From NCBI GenBank assembly GCA_030267565.1, contig BRXU01000004.1, forward strand, positions 5,338,501 through 5,402,500: a stretch of 64,000 nucleotides of DNA, read 5' to 3'. Positions 10,834 through 22,768 of the stretch are shown here, piece by piece (position 1 is the stretch's first letter; every line of letters starts with the position of its first letter). Under the pieces are notes generated by a model. The model ran no database searches, was not told the origin of the DNA, and saw nothing but the letters and a program-made list of their open reading frames with translations. Position numbers and translations under genes: made by a program. The stretch is from Pleodorina starrii. Lineage: Eukaryota > Chlorophyta > Chlorophyceae > Chlamydomonadales > Volvocaceae.

Positions 10834-12884
10834 CTTCCGAGAATTGGTTCCGAGGATTGGCTGTCAGATTGGTGCCGACGGCCGAGAACACCCTGGAACA
10901 CCGGTGGAAGGAGCAGCTAGGATTCCTGATCTTCCTCTTCACCTACAAGACTATGACTCAGTCTTTAATATGACTCCGCTGACAAGTGATAAAAAAAGGC
11001 CCGCCTGCCGCACGAGAGCAAAACGCCTTGGCAAGGAAGTACTTTAGGCGGTGTCTGAGCCCTCCTGAGCCGGGGCGAGAACCCTCCGCACCTGAACGGC
11101 TTTGTTAGTTAACCCTAGTGGACAAATGCGCTGTTGAGCGCCGCTTACTCTCTGAACTGGACGCTCACCCTGACGCGGGTTCGTCGCTATGTCTTAGTAC
11201 GGCCAAAACCTAGAAAAGAGTGAACTAGTAAGCGCGCAAACCGTACATATTAACATACTCCGCTCATATAAATGACATGCTCACATACTCATGAAGATGC
11301 ACGGGAGTCGGAATCGCACAAAGGGTGGCATTCTTCTGCACACTAAACCAGGCACGCCCTTGTAACCGCCAGGAGCCGGCACAAAAAACATACGCGTGTG
11401 CCTTGTAAGCCATATATGTATGCCTTCTAAAACTTTTGGAAATGAAAGCTAAACGCCGCACTTCCGAATTGCCATCGCGGTACACACTATGAGACCCGTG
11501 GGCCATTGACCAACTTGGAGCATTGCACGGGGTAAAATTTCTTCTCTAGTGAGCTGGCGCGTCAGAGTTTTACGTTCTTATTGACGGCAGTGAACATCGC
11601 ACCATACATTGTCCATACCGAGTTTAAAGTATGAGCTAGAGTACTCTCGGCATATGAGAGCTCACGACACTTCGGAATGTCAGTAACCCTCAGCGCACTT
11701 GCCATATTATTTAATACCGGCCATTAACGGTGTGCTACCGCTGACGCCGATTGCTGGGAACTGCAGGCAACCGCAGGCTGCCGTCGTGCCCTGGGCAACC
11801 ACTGGCACAATATTCGTACATGTTTCTGTCCCTTTCTCAGGGTTTCAAATTAGACGAAGTCCGCAGTCGCGAAGTTAGCTCTGTATCGGCGGCTTGGCGC
11901 GCCTGAGCGCCCAGCGAGACGAGCATGTTACTAACCGCCCTCGGTCAGTCCCGCTCTGCAACTACGGGCCACTCGATCCGCCCGCGGAGGGAACAGTGGC
12001 AGCGGCCGTGGGAAGCTGTTACGATCACGACGTCACCGTGCAAGCGTGCATCCATGGCAGGACCGAACAACCCGTTTGGGTCCAGACTCAACCTGACAGC
12101 CTTACACTGAAGGTCCAGTGCCCGCCCATCGGGGTTTTCTCCTCCAATCCGCCCCCGTCTTTCGCCCAAAATGATCAACATGTGGCCGTGGCCAAGAGGA
12201 ACGGCCGGAGGGAGTTCCAATATAATAAAGCAAACGGTGTTCCCAAGAGTTCTTCGTCTGGAGCCGTGCCGAGCCTTCGTGACTTCCATCACTTCCTCTC
12301 CCGGGTCTCCGTCCCCATCCAACTCCTACCTTCTATACTAAGGCGCCTCGACCAGAGATTATCCCCCTTAATAAAAGCATGCCTTCCCCCTGATCCGCTT
12401 GCCCCCTTCCCCGCAGTATGGATGCAAGTAAAGCCTGACCCATGCCCACCCCCAGCAGGTCTCGGCCAGTGCGTACTTGCATCTCGTGACACACCCAACA
12501 CTCCATTCTCTCCCACACTCCCGATCCCTCACGCCTCTATATCTCTCTCACTCTTTCCCTTTCGCTCTCGCTCTCTCGCACACCCTCTCATACTTACGCA
12601 CAACTAAAAACAAATTCTCTAGACGGTACATCAATGCTTAAGACGCCCACGGCGTTGCGGCTTCTGTCGTTTGCTAGCGGTTCCTGCCGCCCGTTAGCGT
12701 CCAAAGCTGATACAGGGCACACAGAACGCGCACCCGCAACCCTCCACCCCAATCCCGCAACGCCCCACGCGGCGACCCGCCAAACCCCGACGGACGGGTG
12801 TGGTGCTCCGAAGCCCACGCGCTGCCACAACCTTACGAGCGTAGCTTTGGCTGCCAACTCTCCTCGCCAACACGACCCTCGCGA
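10834..12884. other. Intergenic region upstream of the GH16 gene
   Basis: This runs from the GH16 start codon to the IMP3 stop codon; both genes are on the minus strand. It should hold the GH16 promoter and IMP3 3' UTR. Several short ORFs (for example 11894-12607 on +) show no family resemblance, splice structure or biased composition. A pyrimidine-rich CTCT stretch lies at about 12540-12590. Confidence 0.6.
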
Positions 12885-13974
12885 CTACATGAGCAGATCG
12901 TAGTCGTCCAGCTTGTCGTTGTACTTGAGCACCTTGCGCTTCACCTTTGACGTGTCCACCCAGGTCACGAAGTCCTCCATGTTGCGGGTCACGTGGAAGG
13001 CGGGGTCCGTCACCGTGTCCGGGCCAACACGCACGTGGCCCTGAAGACAGAGGGCCGGCGAAAGACCGACCAAAGAGACCCGGGCGGCACAAAAGAGAGC
13101 CGTTTGCGCGGGTTTACATGGGGGTGGGTCAGGGACGGGGAGCGCGGCACATGCCACGTTCGTGCGCGTGGGCGCCAGCGAAAGGCAACTGAATGCGCAC
13201 TGTGCCCAAGGCGTCTAGCGCTTAGTCGTTCGTGCTTCAGTTGAAGCCTCAAGGAGCAGTGCAAGGGGTTGCATGATGCTATCAGCGTGCGCCAGTGTGC
13301 GTGCCGCCGCTGCCCTATCGACCAGCCCAAGCAACAACTCGCCTGCTCGATAAAGGTAACCGCCTCTCGCAGCGTCTCAGCCATTTTGAGCCGGACCATG
13401 ACCACCGAAAGGCGGCGGCGGCAGAATGCTGCTGTTGCGAGCTTGTCGCACTGGACCAGGCTCTTCTTGGTCGGGATGACGCCCATGTTGTGCAGCCTGG
13501 GTGTGTAGGGCCGAAGCATGTGAGGTGGGGGAAATGGGCAGGTGGCCAAGCCACCGGGGCCGCAACAGGGGTACCGGAGCCAACCCTCCAAACCCGCAAC
13601 GACCCGCACGCACTTTTCCAGCAGCTGGTCAGTCAATTCCACCCGCGCCGTATCCTTGGGATCCAGCTGCTTTAGTATGTTCGTCAGCTTTGTAATCATG
13701 CCGCTTATTTTGTTGTACTTCTTGTAGTCGTCGCGGTCCTGGATGTGGTATCGCCGCATGACCTGTTGGCGGCGGCACCACGGTAAATTGAAGCGACTTG
13801 CAAGCAAAATTGCATGTCACATGGTCCGGTTCATGCACGGAGACGTCGCAAATGTCAGAACACTAGCTGCAAATGGCAACCAACCTGCAACTCGCGCACG
13901 TTGTCATCGCTTTTCCACCTAAGGAAGTCCACCTTCTTGAGCAGTTTTTGCTCATGATACTTTAGTTGTCGCAT
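12885..13974 (-). CDS. IMP3: U3 snoRNP protein IMP3 (ribosome biogenesis)
   Basis: Four minus-strand exons, 13974-13885, 13762-13614, 13496-13343 and 13040-12885 (TAG), encode 182 aa, about the usual length for IMP3. The N-terminus ([18 protein letters not shown], then WKSDDN) is the family signature, followed by LRRY-like [17 protein letters not shown]. The S4 RNA-binding domain spans roughly residues 105-165, with [20 protein letters not shown] and the C-terminal block [13 protein letters not shown]3 binds U3 snoRNA with MPP10 and IMP4 in the nucleolar small-subunit processome and promotes U3/pre-rRNA pairing for 18S maturation. The third intron (13342-13041) starts with GC rather than GT; no GT donor nearby preserves the conserved EQ|GHVRVG junction. 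The start codon lies 510 bp from the divergent rhodanese gene. Confidence 0.95.
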
Positions 13975-14484
13975 TCCCTGACGATTTGCGATTATAATCC
14001 AAATGTCGACACGCAACGCTTCAAAGCAAGGTAAGCGTGAAGCAGCTGTCAATCTATTTGTTGAGTGTGTTTCCACAGCACGTTGGTGTTCCCGACGGCA
14101 GAACTTCCAATAATACGGCAACTCGACTCGGTTCTGGAGCGGCTAGAAAATAGTTTGGCAGCACGCATGGCCAGATTTTCCTGCTTATTGAATTCAAAGA
14201 ACGATATGTAAATTTTACATAAGTTACAAATATATGAGTTGTAAAACAATGCATGCCGTGACATCCAACGCGTAAAACTGTGGGTGTCGACATTCTTGTA
14301 GAAATAGAGCCCCCAATTGCAACCAATCTGTTTCAGCGGACTTAAAGGATACAGAAAGCAGCATACTTTGCTCCGCCTTGCGTTGCTTTAAAAAGGGCCT
14401 TACTTCCGTACCGTTAGATCGCTTTATCAATAATCCAGATTGACTGGAGATATTGTCACACGCGACCACCCCAACGCCACAAGA
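13975..14484. promoter_or_regulatory. Putative bidirectional promoter between IMP3 and the rhodanese gene
   Basis: This is a 510-bp gap between two divergent start codons (IMP3 on -, rhodanese on +). It is more AT-rich than the neighbouring exons. No defined core element was identified; the role is inferred from layout. Confidence 0.45.
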
Positions 14485-16127
14485 ATGTCGTCCTGTGCCT
14501 TGCACACCTCCGGATTGTCCCTTGCGGGACGTCTTTCCTCCGCTCGCGGGCAGCGCAAGGCGATTGCTGTTCCGGAGGGTCCAAAATCAACGGTGCAGGC
14601 GACGGCTTCTCTGCAATCCAGAGGCCAATTGGGCCGTCGTCAGGTCTCAGTTCGCCCACTTCGTGTCGCGGAGGTGGTAAGGCCTGTGGATGAGGCCGAG
14701 GAGCGTCCAACCGAAGAGCGCTTTTTGGACGTCCACGCGATACTGAGCGATTTCAATCCGCTTAAGGAGAGCCATCTCCTGAGGTGGGAGGATAGCGACG
14801 ATGAAGATGGTGCTGTCCAAGCTGAGCTGCCTGTGGCTGGTGCCTGGGAGGACGACTCAAGCGGTTATCAAGGCCTCGAGTATCAACCCGTAGGTATCTG
14901 AGTTACGTGCTATAATAATTACGTGTTCCGACGAACAGCACAGTATCTGCGTTATACCGAAGCCATCCGATGAACCGCTCGGGACCACACCACCCGCTCC
15001 CCTTCCCCGGTCTGGTGTCCGCGCCCCCTCATCCATGTGCCGTTATCCCAGGAGCTGCACCGAGTGTCCAAGTCCAGCCCCTAATCCAGACCCTAGTCCA
15101 TCCGGTCGCATGCTGAAATCGGAAACCCACGGCAATTTTGGCATGTATATCTTGCCCGTAATCTAGGGTGTACATGTCCGATGTGTACGCACCAGTGATG
15201 GGCACCACATCCAAACTCTCGCCGCCGATGCTGCGCAGTCCTGGATCGACTACCGCGACGGCTCCGAGTCCGACGACCCCGAAGCGCTGCGCGGGGCCCC
15301 CGGCGCGTACAAGGCTCTGGCCGCCGTGATGCCCGAGCTCGGCGAGGACATCGACTCGCAGTCGATGGGGACGCTGCAGGCTGGCGGTCTCCCTGGTGCG
15401 CCGGCCCCCAGCGCATACTCGCCCGAGGCCGGCTTTCAGGTGCGTTTAAATGTCTGGTAGTGCCCCAGACGAGAACTCTCCGCACGCTTTGCAGCTTGCC
15501 GCTTTCTTAATTAATGCCGGGCTTTCGTGACAAGGTAGCCACTTCTGTCCAGCGCAGGTGGCCTTCGCTCCCCGACAGCACCTGCCTTTCTTGGCCCCCC
15601 TGACACTTGAAGCGTACCGCGTTGCACCCGAAAGAGTGACTGGTTCTTGCCAGACCTGCCATGGATTTTCGCTCATTTCTCTTCCTTGGTCAATCATAGT
15701 TGCACACGCGGTCACGCTGCAGGAGATTTCGGTGGTTGAACTGGAGGAGCGCCTCGCGACGGGCCAGTTTTCTCTCCTGCTGGACGTTCGCTCGCCGCCA
15801 GAGTACGACAGCGGGCACATCGCCGGCGCTACCAATCTGCCCCTGGACCCGGACCTGTCGGCCGCCGTACGCGGTGGCTCGCTGGACGAGTTCCGCGAGC
15901 GGCCGATCGCGGTGGTGTGCGGATCGGGCATGCGGTCTGGACAGGCGACAGTGCGGCTGACCAAGGTGTTCGGCTTCACCAATGTGACGAATGTGACGGG
16001 CGGTATGCGAGCTTGGGCCTCGGAGGGGTTGCCCGTGCAGGGGCAGCCGGTCCGCAGCGGCGGCGGCTGCGGTTGCGGTGGTGGCGGCGGTGGCGGTGGC
16101 GGCTGCAAGAGCAAGCAGGCCGATTAA
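14485..16127 (+). CDS. Plastid-type rhodanese-domain protein with Gly/Cys tail
   Basis: Three exons, 14485-14889, 15239-15439 and 15723-16127 (TAA), give 336 aa. The first ~45 residues (MSSCALHTSGLSLAGRLSS, then Arg/Ser/Ala-rich) look like a chloroplast transit peptide. A long acidic linker follows (EDSDDEDG, SESDDPEA). The rhodanese domain fills exon 3: ISVVELEERL, LLLDVRSPPEYDSGHIAGA and the active loop CGSGMR with catalytic Cys268 and Arg273, a six-residue loop typical of sulfurtransferases. The protein ends in nine glycines flanked by CGC and CKSK. Rhodaneses move sulfane sulfur or act as redox or scaffold modules, and the partner here is unknown. The last exon is very clear. The exon 1/2 junction is chosen by frame and splice consensus and is less certain. 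Confidence 0.82.
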
Positions 16128-16595
16128 GGCGTCATCCGCGCCTCGCAGGCGCGCCAGGGATGCTCACACTTGGCGAGGATGTGAAGATCGCAGTGCTGAT
16201 CCCCTGATATTTAATCTGGGTTCGGCGTGTGCTTGTGCAACAGTATGACGGGTCAAGGCGATAAACTGCGCGACGTCTGGTGTGCTTTCGCAGCTGGCTG
16301 CAGGTTGGGGTGACTACACGGCCCGCCGGGCTGCAGCCATGAATAATGTACAGTGTCCTTATCCATGTGTATGGCATGATTAATTCTGTGCGTTTGTGCT
16401 TGTGCTCATGCATACTGGAATGCCGTTGGCGCAATACATTTTGGTGAACTTACAAGGCACAATCTCGATCCAGCTCGAGCAGTCCTACCTGCCAAGCATG
16501 TCTTTGCACCCGCCAGGTGGAGCCCGAAGGTCCAACCCAAGGTTGTCATTGACAGCCCCCGCGCGTACAATGCATTAAGAGGCATATAACTCAAA

Positions 16596-16600
16596 TGTAA
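16596..16600 (+). promoter_or_regulatory. Putative TGTAA poly(A) signal, rhodanese gene
   Basis: TGTAA is the usual polyadenylation signal in volvocine algae. This copy lies about 470 bp after the rhodanese stop codon on the same strand. Confidence 0.35.
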
Positions 16601-16900
16601 GCAACCGGTCTTTGCTGCTGCTCGATCAGATACGTTGTGATCCACATGTGTTCCCGCGCCTGCATCTCCTGCCACCAACGCGCCCTACGTCCGGTGACTG
16701 GTAACCCATCTTCTATTTCTGATGCCGCCGGCATACATCAAAACTGCCTCCTGGCCGACCTCTGCTCCGTGCCGTGCCGTGGAACAACAGCGAAACAGTA
16801 ACGACAGCAGCATTCGAGGACAATATTCTACCTGTTTTGTTAATAAGGGTTACTGTCCGCAGGGGGGACCCTTGAGGCTCAAGCGCATAACATTAGCAAA

Positions 16901-16990
16901 AAGCGCGACGTCGGCCGTGTGCCTGGAGACAAGCGCGACGTCGACCGTGTGCCTGGAGACAAGCGCGACGTCGACCGTGTGCCTGGAGCC
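16901..16990. repeat. Tandem repeat, 30 bp x 3
   Basis: Three copies (16901-16930, 16931-16960, 16961-16990) contain AAGCGCGACGTCG and GTGTGCCTGGAG. Copy 1 differs by one base in the middle and copy 3 at its end. The period is a multiple of three, so each frame yields a 10-residue repeat, but nothing else supports coding. Confidence 0.9.
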
Positions 16991-17268
16991 CAGTGCACAT
17001 GTGCCTGCGAATACAGCGCACCCACCGCCACAGCCGCCGATGGTGGCGGTGCGACCTCGGCTGCTATAAGGCGCCGGCGACGCCAGTCCGTGGCGGCGGC
17101 GACGCCGCCGTTTTCAGTCCTGTCGCCGCCTCTACCTGTTCTGCCTCTACCTCACCGTCGTCTTGCATCACTGTCATCTCGCTATACGCAACGCCCACAC
17201 ACCACCATTGCGGTTTCCTAGCTCCGTCCTGCAATTGAAGCACAGCACAACCCAAACGACACCACGTG

Positions 17269-17273
17269 TTACA
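17269..17273 (-). promoter_or_regulatory. Putative TGTAA poly(A) signal, first GH1 gene
   Basis: This reads TGTAA on the minus strand, about 270 bp beyond the GH1 stop codon. Confidence 0.35.
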
Positions 17274-17543
17274 CAATCCAATGCCATGTCGCCATGCGCC
17301 GAGAGAGGCCCTTGCGGCCTCCCAGATAGTCCCCAACGGCCACCCCACCCCCACTCTATTCCCGCTCCCCCACATCGCAAATGATGCCCTCGTCCGACTC
17401 GCGACCCCGTCGACTACGTCCCGTTCCCCCACACGTCCCCAAACCACGACCCCTTTCCCTTGAGCCGTGACTATCCCGTCGCCTAGTGCTCGGTTCGCCT
17501 TTTCACACCTCACCATTACCACCTACCACACCTCCCTTCCTCA

Positions 17544-20500
17544 CTAGCCGATGGCCACCATGCCCACGCCCTTGATCGCGGCGCCCTCCGCCTTGCTCCT
17601 GCCCTTTCCATCCGTCATGAGCTTGCCCTCCGGCCCCATCCGCACAAAGCCCTCGTCCTCCAGCTCCTGCTCCACGCCCATGTCGGCGCCAAGCACCTCC
17701 CGCGCCTTGCGCGCCGCCTCGCGCACGCCCTCCAGGTCGTCTGGCAGTGTGCGGAAGTAGCGCACCAGCGTCTTGCTGCCCTCCTGCGGACACGAATCCA
17801 TCCATGGCCATGCCGGGGTTTGGTGTGATTGTGACCAGCATGGCGATGGAGAGGTTTGTTAAGATGCAGGAGCGCGAAAGAGGTGCCGTGAAGGGCGAGG
17901 CCATGGGTCATGGATCTGTGAGGATAGGCTCCTAAGCTCTGCGGGCGTACGGCAGCAGTTGGTAGGTTTGGTGTCCTGGCCGATGCTCGAGCAATCGTTA
18001 CCCCGACCGAGCTTTGTTGGGCGGACCCCCCGGCGCGAAGGTGGGGGCCTCCGACCTCGTTGTTTTGCCATTTTGTCTGCCTGTGTGCCTGTCTGCGTGC
18101 CTGTGCAAAGTCCCGGGATCAGTGGTTTCCAGCTAAGCAGCGGCAGGCATTGCTCGTAGGCGTGCCCGCAGCCAGCAGCCCCTCCCGCGCAGCTGCCCGC
18201 CCCTCCCCTCCGCTGACCATCAGGCGCCACACTACGACATAACCCGCCATCCGCCCACAAACATGCCAAGTCTTTTGTCCCACCTTGAGCTTGCGGTCCA
18301 CACTGCCATCCGGCTCCCAGGCGTACAGCCCGAACTTCATGGTGTAGCCGGTGGCCCACTCCAGGTTGTCGATGAGGGTCCTGACAACAATAAAGTGAAG
18401 GGCACATTGATGAAATTACCGTTCGGACAGGGAAGTTAAAAGGGGTCAAAAAGGGAGAGTGGTAGTCCTAAGAAAGAAGCGACGGGGGGGGTCCGGACGG
18501 GTCACGACGGGCGTGAGCAGGGCGGCTGAGCATTACAGCGGCGCACGGAGGCGTCAGGATCCAGGAGTGGTGCAGTGGTCCCGCGGCGCACAGCGCCCAC
18601 ACGCCCCGCCCGGTCCGCGCACCCACCAGTAATAGAACCCGCGCACGTCGTAACCCTCCGCCACCGCACGCATAACCTGAACACACGAGGAGTTGGAGGA
18701 GGGGGAACAGGAGGAGGGGCAGGAGCACCGTAATCAGGTGAATGAAAGGAGTGAAGCGAGCAGGCCGAGGCGAACGGCAGGATACCGAGGCGGGCTCTTG
18801 ATACGAGCTACGCTACACGCATTTTCACTGGCACAGTGCCAGGTGCTGTATGCACAGGTGGTCCTCCCCTGGGTCCAGTTTGACCACAAATAAGTAACAA
18901 AGCCTGAGAGGCCCGCTCACACGCACCTCCTTGAAATAGGCGTCGATCATGATGGACCGTCGGTCGTCCCGGGAGTCCGCGATGCCCGTCTCGGTGATGT
19001 ACATGGGGATACCGAACTCGGAGCACCTGATGGGCACGGGGGAGGCCGGGGGCGGGGGTTAGGAGAGAACGGGGTGGGAAGGAAACGACGGGAGGCCCAG
19101 GGACGGAGCATGAAGAGAAGCAGGATCGACGGCGCGACTACGTCGTGCCAACCGTCCTGCCGATGAGGCACGGATGTGGCTGTCGCTGCTGCGGATACAC
19201 TCGCGGGTCGACCTCGGCACATAGCCCTTAGCGAGCTACGAACCATAAGCCGACACCCGGGGCTCTTGAGGAAAGCTTCAATAAGGCCTTTTGAATTGCA
19301 GCCACAGATTTTGGTTTTCGGCTGCAGCCTCAGGCTCATGACCACGGGCCTCCAGCCCCTCAAACCTTCAGTTACCGGTGCCACTTCCGAGCCCCTAGAC
19401 CCCAGGATTGAGAGTGCTTTTAAGGCTAATCGCGACAACAGCAACCTCTTCTCGCTTGCCCCTCCCACCGCCCACCGCTTGATGGCCCGGTACATGCCCT
19501 CGGGGTAGATGGGGTAGTACATGTCCGTCATGACCTCCTGCGCCCGGCAGCTTGGCGCCAGGTACCAGGAGAAGATGCCGCGCGAGTAATAGTTGATGCC
19601 CCACCAGTCGCACGGCGGCTTGCCGGCCGGGTCGCGCCACTGCTGCCACACGCCGAACACTGGCAGCTTCCACACGAACTCGCCGGTCAGCATCCAGTGC
19701 TCCACCACATCCCAGCCCCACCAGTACGTCATCCAATCGGACAGCACCCTGTCGGGAACGGGGAAGGACAGGCGCACTCTCCTCTCTATCAACGTAGAGA
19801 GGCAAGCACTTGGGAGGACCTCGCGGTGAGGCGCAGGCAGGCGCCAGCCGGCCAGAATCAAACCGGCAGAGCGGCAGTGCTTCCTTTTTGCTGGACGCGT
19901 GCGGATGGGTCCTCTGTTTCCGGACAGGCTGAAAACCGGTGTACATCAAGCCTTCGGCTGGCCCGTCAACCGCCACGGTCCCCACACTACCGGTATCGAG
20001 GCTTGTCAAGCGCAGTCGGCGTAACCCTGCCCCCAGCCCGCCCCTCCCTCCCTCCCCTCCTGTTTCCCCGCTTGCCGCTCCACCCACCCCAGCACCACCA
20101 CCTTCACTGCGGCACTCACTTGGCCACGCCGTGCAGGATACCGTCCGCCTGCGCTTCAAAGGTGATGTGGTGGCTGACCAGGCCCACCTGCGCCCGGTCG
20201 CCGCCCGGCATGGCCTTGATAGCCTTGTAGGCGGCCACGTGCGCCTTGAGCATGGTGCTCAGCATGCGTCCCGCGCCGACCAGGTCGAAGATGCGGCCTG
20301 GCGGTGCGATGCCGACGATGAAGCCCAGGAACATGTAGCACTGCGCGGGCGGACGGATGGCGAGACTCGGCGCCAGGTGAACAATGAACGCACGGGGGAG
20401 CTGGGTGAGGACAGATGCAAGCTTTGGAACCCAACCCAAACCACAGCGCGTAGAACACTCCGTGATGTGTCGTTGAACACATTGCGCAGACATTTCATAA

Positions 20501-21930
20501 AATGATCCACAAGAGCGCATCGCGTGCCCGACTGTCGCCGGCAATCCAAGGTGTCTTGCCAGCTGCCCCTGCCCTCGCCCAGCTCCCATGCAGTTAAGCG
20601 TTGCTGCCTGATGCCGGGTGATGCGCGCGCGCATTGCACGCGGGCGTCCCCACTGAAGTGGGTGCGTGGCCCCGCTCTGTATCGGGCAGCTCAGCACGCG
20701 ACCGGATTCGTGCTCCTGCCCGGTGTTGAGTACCCGTTGATTCCGCGACGCAGTCACGCATGCCGTACCGTGGGCTCGTTGAAGGTGGCCCATAGGCGGA
20801 TCTTGGATCCAAACCAGCCGAAGCAGCGCTTGGAGAACTCCACGAACGCCGGGATGTTCTCCTCGCGCGTGAACCCGCCCGCGTCCTCGAACCAGGTGGG
20901 GTGCACGAAGTGCCACAACGTGGCGTTGGGCTCCAGCCCGTGAGCCGCCATGCAGTCCAGCATCTGGTGGTATCTGCAGACAGCATGACGGCAGATGAAT
21001 TCTGGTGCTGCGGCCGCGGAAGGTTGCAATCCGCTGGCCCCGGCCCGTGCCGTGCCAAATCAACAGCCCGCCCACGCACACAGAGCTCATCCCCCCTCTC
21101 TCCCTCCCTGCCTCCCTCCCCTCACCTGCGCACCGCCTCCATGTCAATCACGCCCCTCTCCGGCTCGATGCGCGCCCACTCGATGGAGAAGCGCATCGTG
21201 GTGCTGCCGATGTCCGCTGCCAGCTTGATGTCGCGCTCGTAGCTGCGGTGAACGAAGTCAGGAGGCGGGTGGAGCAACAAGGCGTGCAGCGTGAACGCCT
21301 CATCAGGCAGGAGGTGGTAGGCAACCCAGACCGCGGTGACCTTGGGTTACGGAAAATGGCAACCGAGCGCAGTGGCATCGCTGGCGCGAAGGACACAACA
21401 CTGTTGGCCGGTTGATAGTCAGCCACGGCATCTTGAAGGGGACAAGAACTAGCAGAATGGGCAGATCGCCGCGGGTGGGAAGCGTCCGAGGCTTGACCTA
21501 GTTATGTCGTTGGCGACGGAGAACGGTCAGGTCGGTAACCAACATAGGCAGCGGGTGCCACGCACAATGTGACGGCAGCCATGGCGCCTTATGTCAAAAT
21601 CCCAGATCAGATATGCGGAAGCGGGCGGGCTGCGTTTTCAGCTACAAATGAGCCGGACGCATGGGCGCGTAACGCTTGGATGACAGCACAGGCGTGCGAC
21701 ACCCTCACGACGTACTTGTTCCAGAAGTCGCTGCATGTGTCGATATTGTATTTCCCCCGGACAGCCCTGACGCCAAAGTAGCGAAACGGCCACAGGCTCT
21801 TCGCAAAGCGCGTCCAATTGGAACCTCCATCGCCCGAGTTTTGCCATATGCTTATGGCAGATCCCTTGAGAAAACGGATTTTCTCATGTCCGTCATGTCC
21901 TTTTGCTCCATTTGCTCCGTTTCCGTTCAT
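17544..21930 (-). CDS. GH1 family beta-glycosidase, copy 1
   Basis: Nine minus-strand exons fit one frame: 21930-21716, 21242-21126, 20973-20769, 20340-20120, 19748-19476, 19026-18927, 18676-18627, 18380-18284 and 17783-17544 (TAG), encoding 505 aa, full GH1 length. Family landmarks are complete: SIWQNSGD (glycone-binding Gln), FSIEWARIEPE, LWHFVHPTWF (His), TFNEP with acid/base E177, WWGINYYSR, YITETG with nucleophile E356, and WTLIDNLEWATGYTMKFGLY near the C-terminus. The enzyme should act by retaining hydrolysis or transglycosylation on beta-glycosides. There is no signal peptide; the N-terminus is Gly/Asn-rich, suggesting a cytosolic or non-classically targeted enzyme. Substrate is not readable from sequence. 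The last exon adds a charged tail (EGVREAARKAREVLGADMG) absent from the paralogue at 27924-31609. Internal exon lengths match the paralogue exactly. Confidence 0.9.
20769..21193 (-). other. Near-identical segment shared with GH1 copy 2 (conversion tract, copy 1 side)
   Basis: From within exon 2, through intron 2 (20974-21125), to the end of exon 3, this segment matches 28597-29047 almost base for base, intron included. Flanking introns and the first half of exon 2 differ strongly. Confidence 0.8.
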
Positions 21931-22755
21931 GACCGTTCAGGTATCATAGGATTCGCAACAAAAGGAAAACAAACCACACGACTTCAATGTTTACTAGGAC
22001 AGGCCGTATCGTGTAATCGCTGATTTTAATCTGTTTCGGGCCGCCGTACGACTAACCGCTTCAAACACTCGGCATCAGAGCATAGCGCTGTGCCACTCCG
22101 GCTGTACGGCACTCTAACGGTCACATATCAGCATGATCAGCACATTTTGATTGGCTTTGGTGTGTGCCTCAATGTAAGGCACCATGGCCGCCCTCGCGTT
22201 GTGCGTGGTACCCGTTGCCTGGTTTTGGTTCCGAACTGCCCGTTCTCCGTCGCCCACGCCATCGCTAGGTCATGCCTCGGACGCTTCACATCCGAGGCGC
22301 ACATTATCTCCCCATTTGGCAGATTTCTGTCCGCGGCCGTAAGCCATTTTCACCCGGCCCTTCAGAGCGGTGCACTGCTCGCCAGCGGCGCTCTGGTGCC
22401 CCTCACGCCAGCGGTGCCCTGGTGCTCCGCACGGCGCGCCGCCCGCCCACGGTGGCGGCCGCCAAGGCGCTGGGCCAGGGGCTGCCACCTGCCAGTCAAA
22501 GTGTGGCCGCCGGCGACTGGGGCAGCGACGGCAGGGCCGGCGGGCGCGGACCATCAAAGAGCAACCAGTACTGGTACAGTCGCCGAGCCGTGTCGTGGGG
22601 CGGGAACTGGTGGATTTTGGGCAATGCTGCGGTAAGGGTTGCGTAATCGCTAACTTGATCTGTTTTGGGCCGCCGTACGCAAAACAATCTTCAACCAATC
22701 TGTTCTGAAGCGTTCCCAGATACCTTGGAATCACCTCCAATACACCTAGCTGAGG
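21931..22755. other. Upstream region of GH1 copy 1
   Basis: No coding sequence is supported. It holds the 5' UTR and promoter side of the minus-strand GH1 gene and a pair of imperfect direct repeats (22011-22050 and 22641-22680). Confidence 0.6.
22011..22680. repeat. Imperfect ~40-bp direct repeats about 630 bp apart
   Basis: The segments 22011-22050 and 22641-22680 share GTAATCGCT, ATCTGTTT and GGGCCGCCGTACG in the same order with a few mismatches; a weaker match (CTTCAA) continues about 20 bp further. The origin is unknown; they could be long-diverged duplicate ends. Confidence 0.6.
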
Positions 22756-22768
22756 CCTAAACTTTACG
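22756..22768. repeat. Left target-site duplication of the LINE
   Basis: CCTAAACTTTACG, identical to 27331-27343, lies immediately before the first LINE base. Confidence 0.88.

Larger units (their letters stand above)
16128..17543. other. Convergent intergenic region
   Basis: This lies between the rhodanese gene (+) and the first GH1 gene (-). It holds their 3' UTRs and a 30-bp tandem repeat at 16901-16990. No coding sequence is supported. Confidence 0.65.

Noticed and set aside
11894..12607. 237-codon ORF on + between the GH16 and IMP3 genes
   Set aside because: No family resemblance, splice structure or composition bias; chance ORFs are common in GC-rich DNA.
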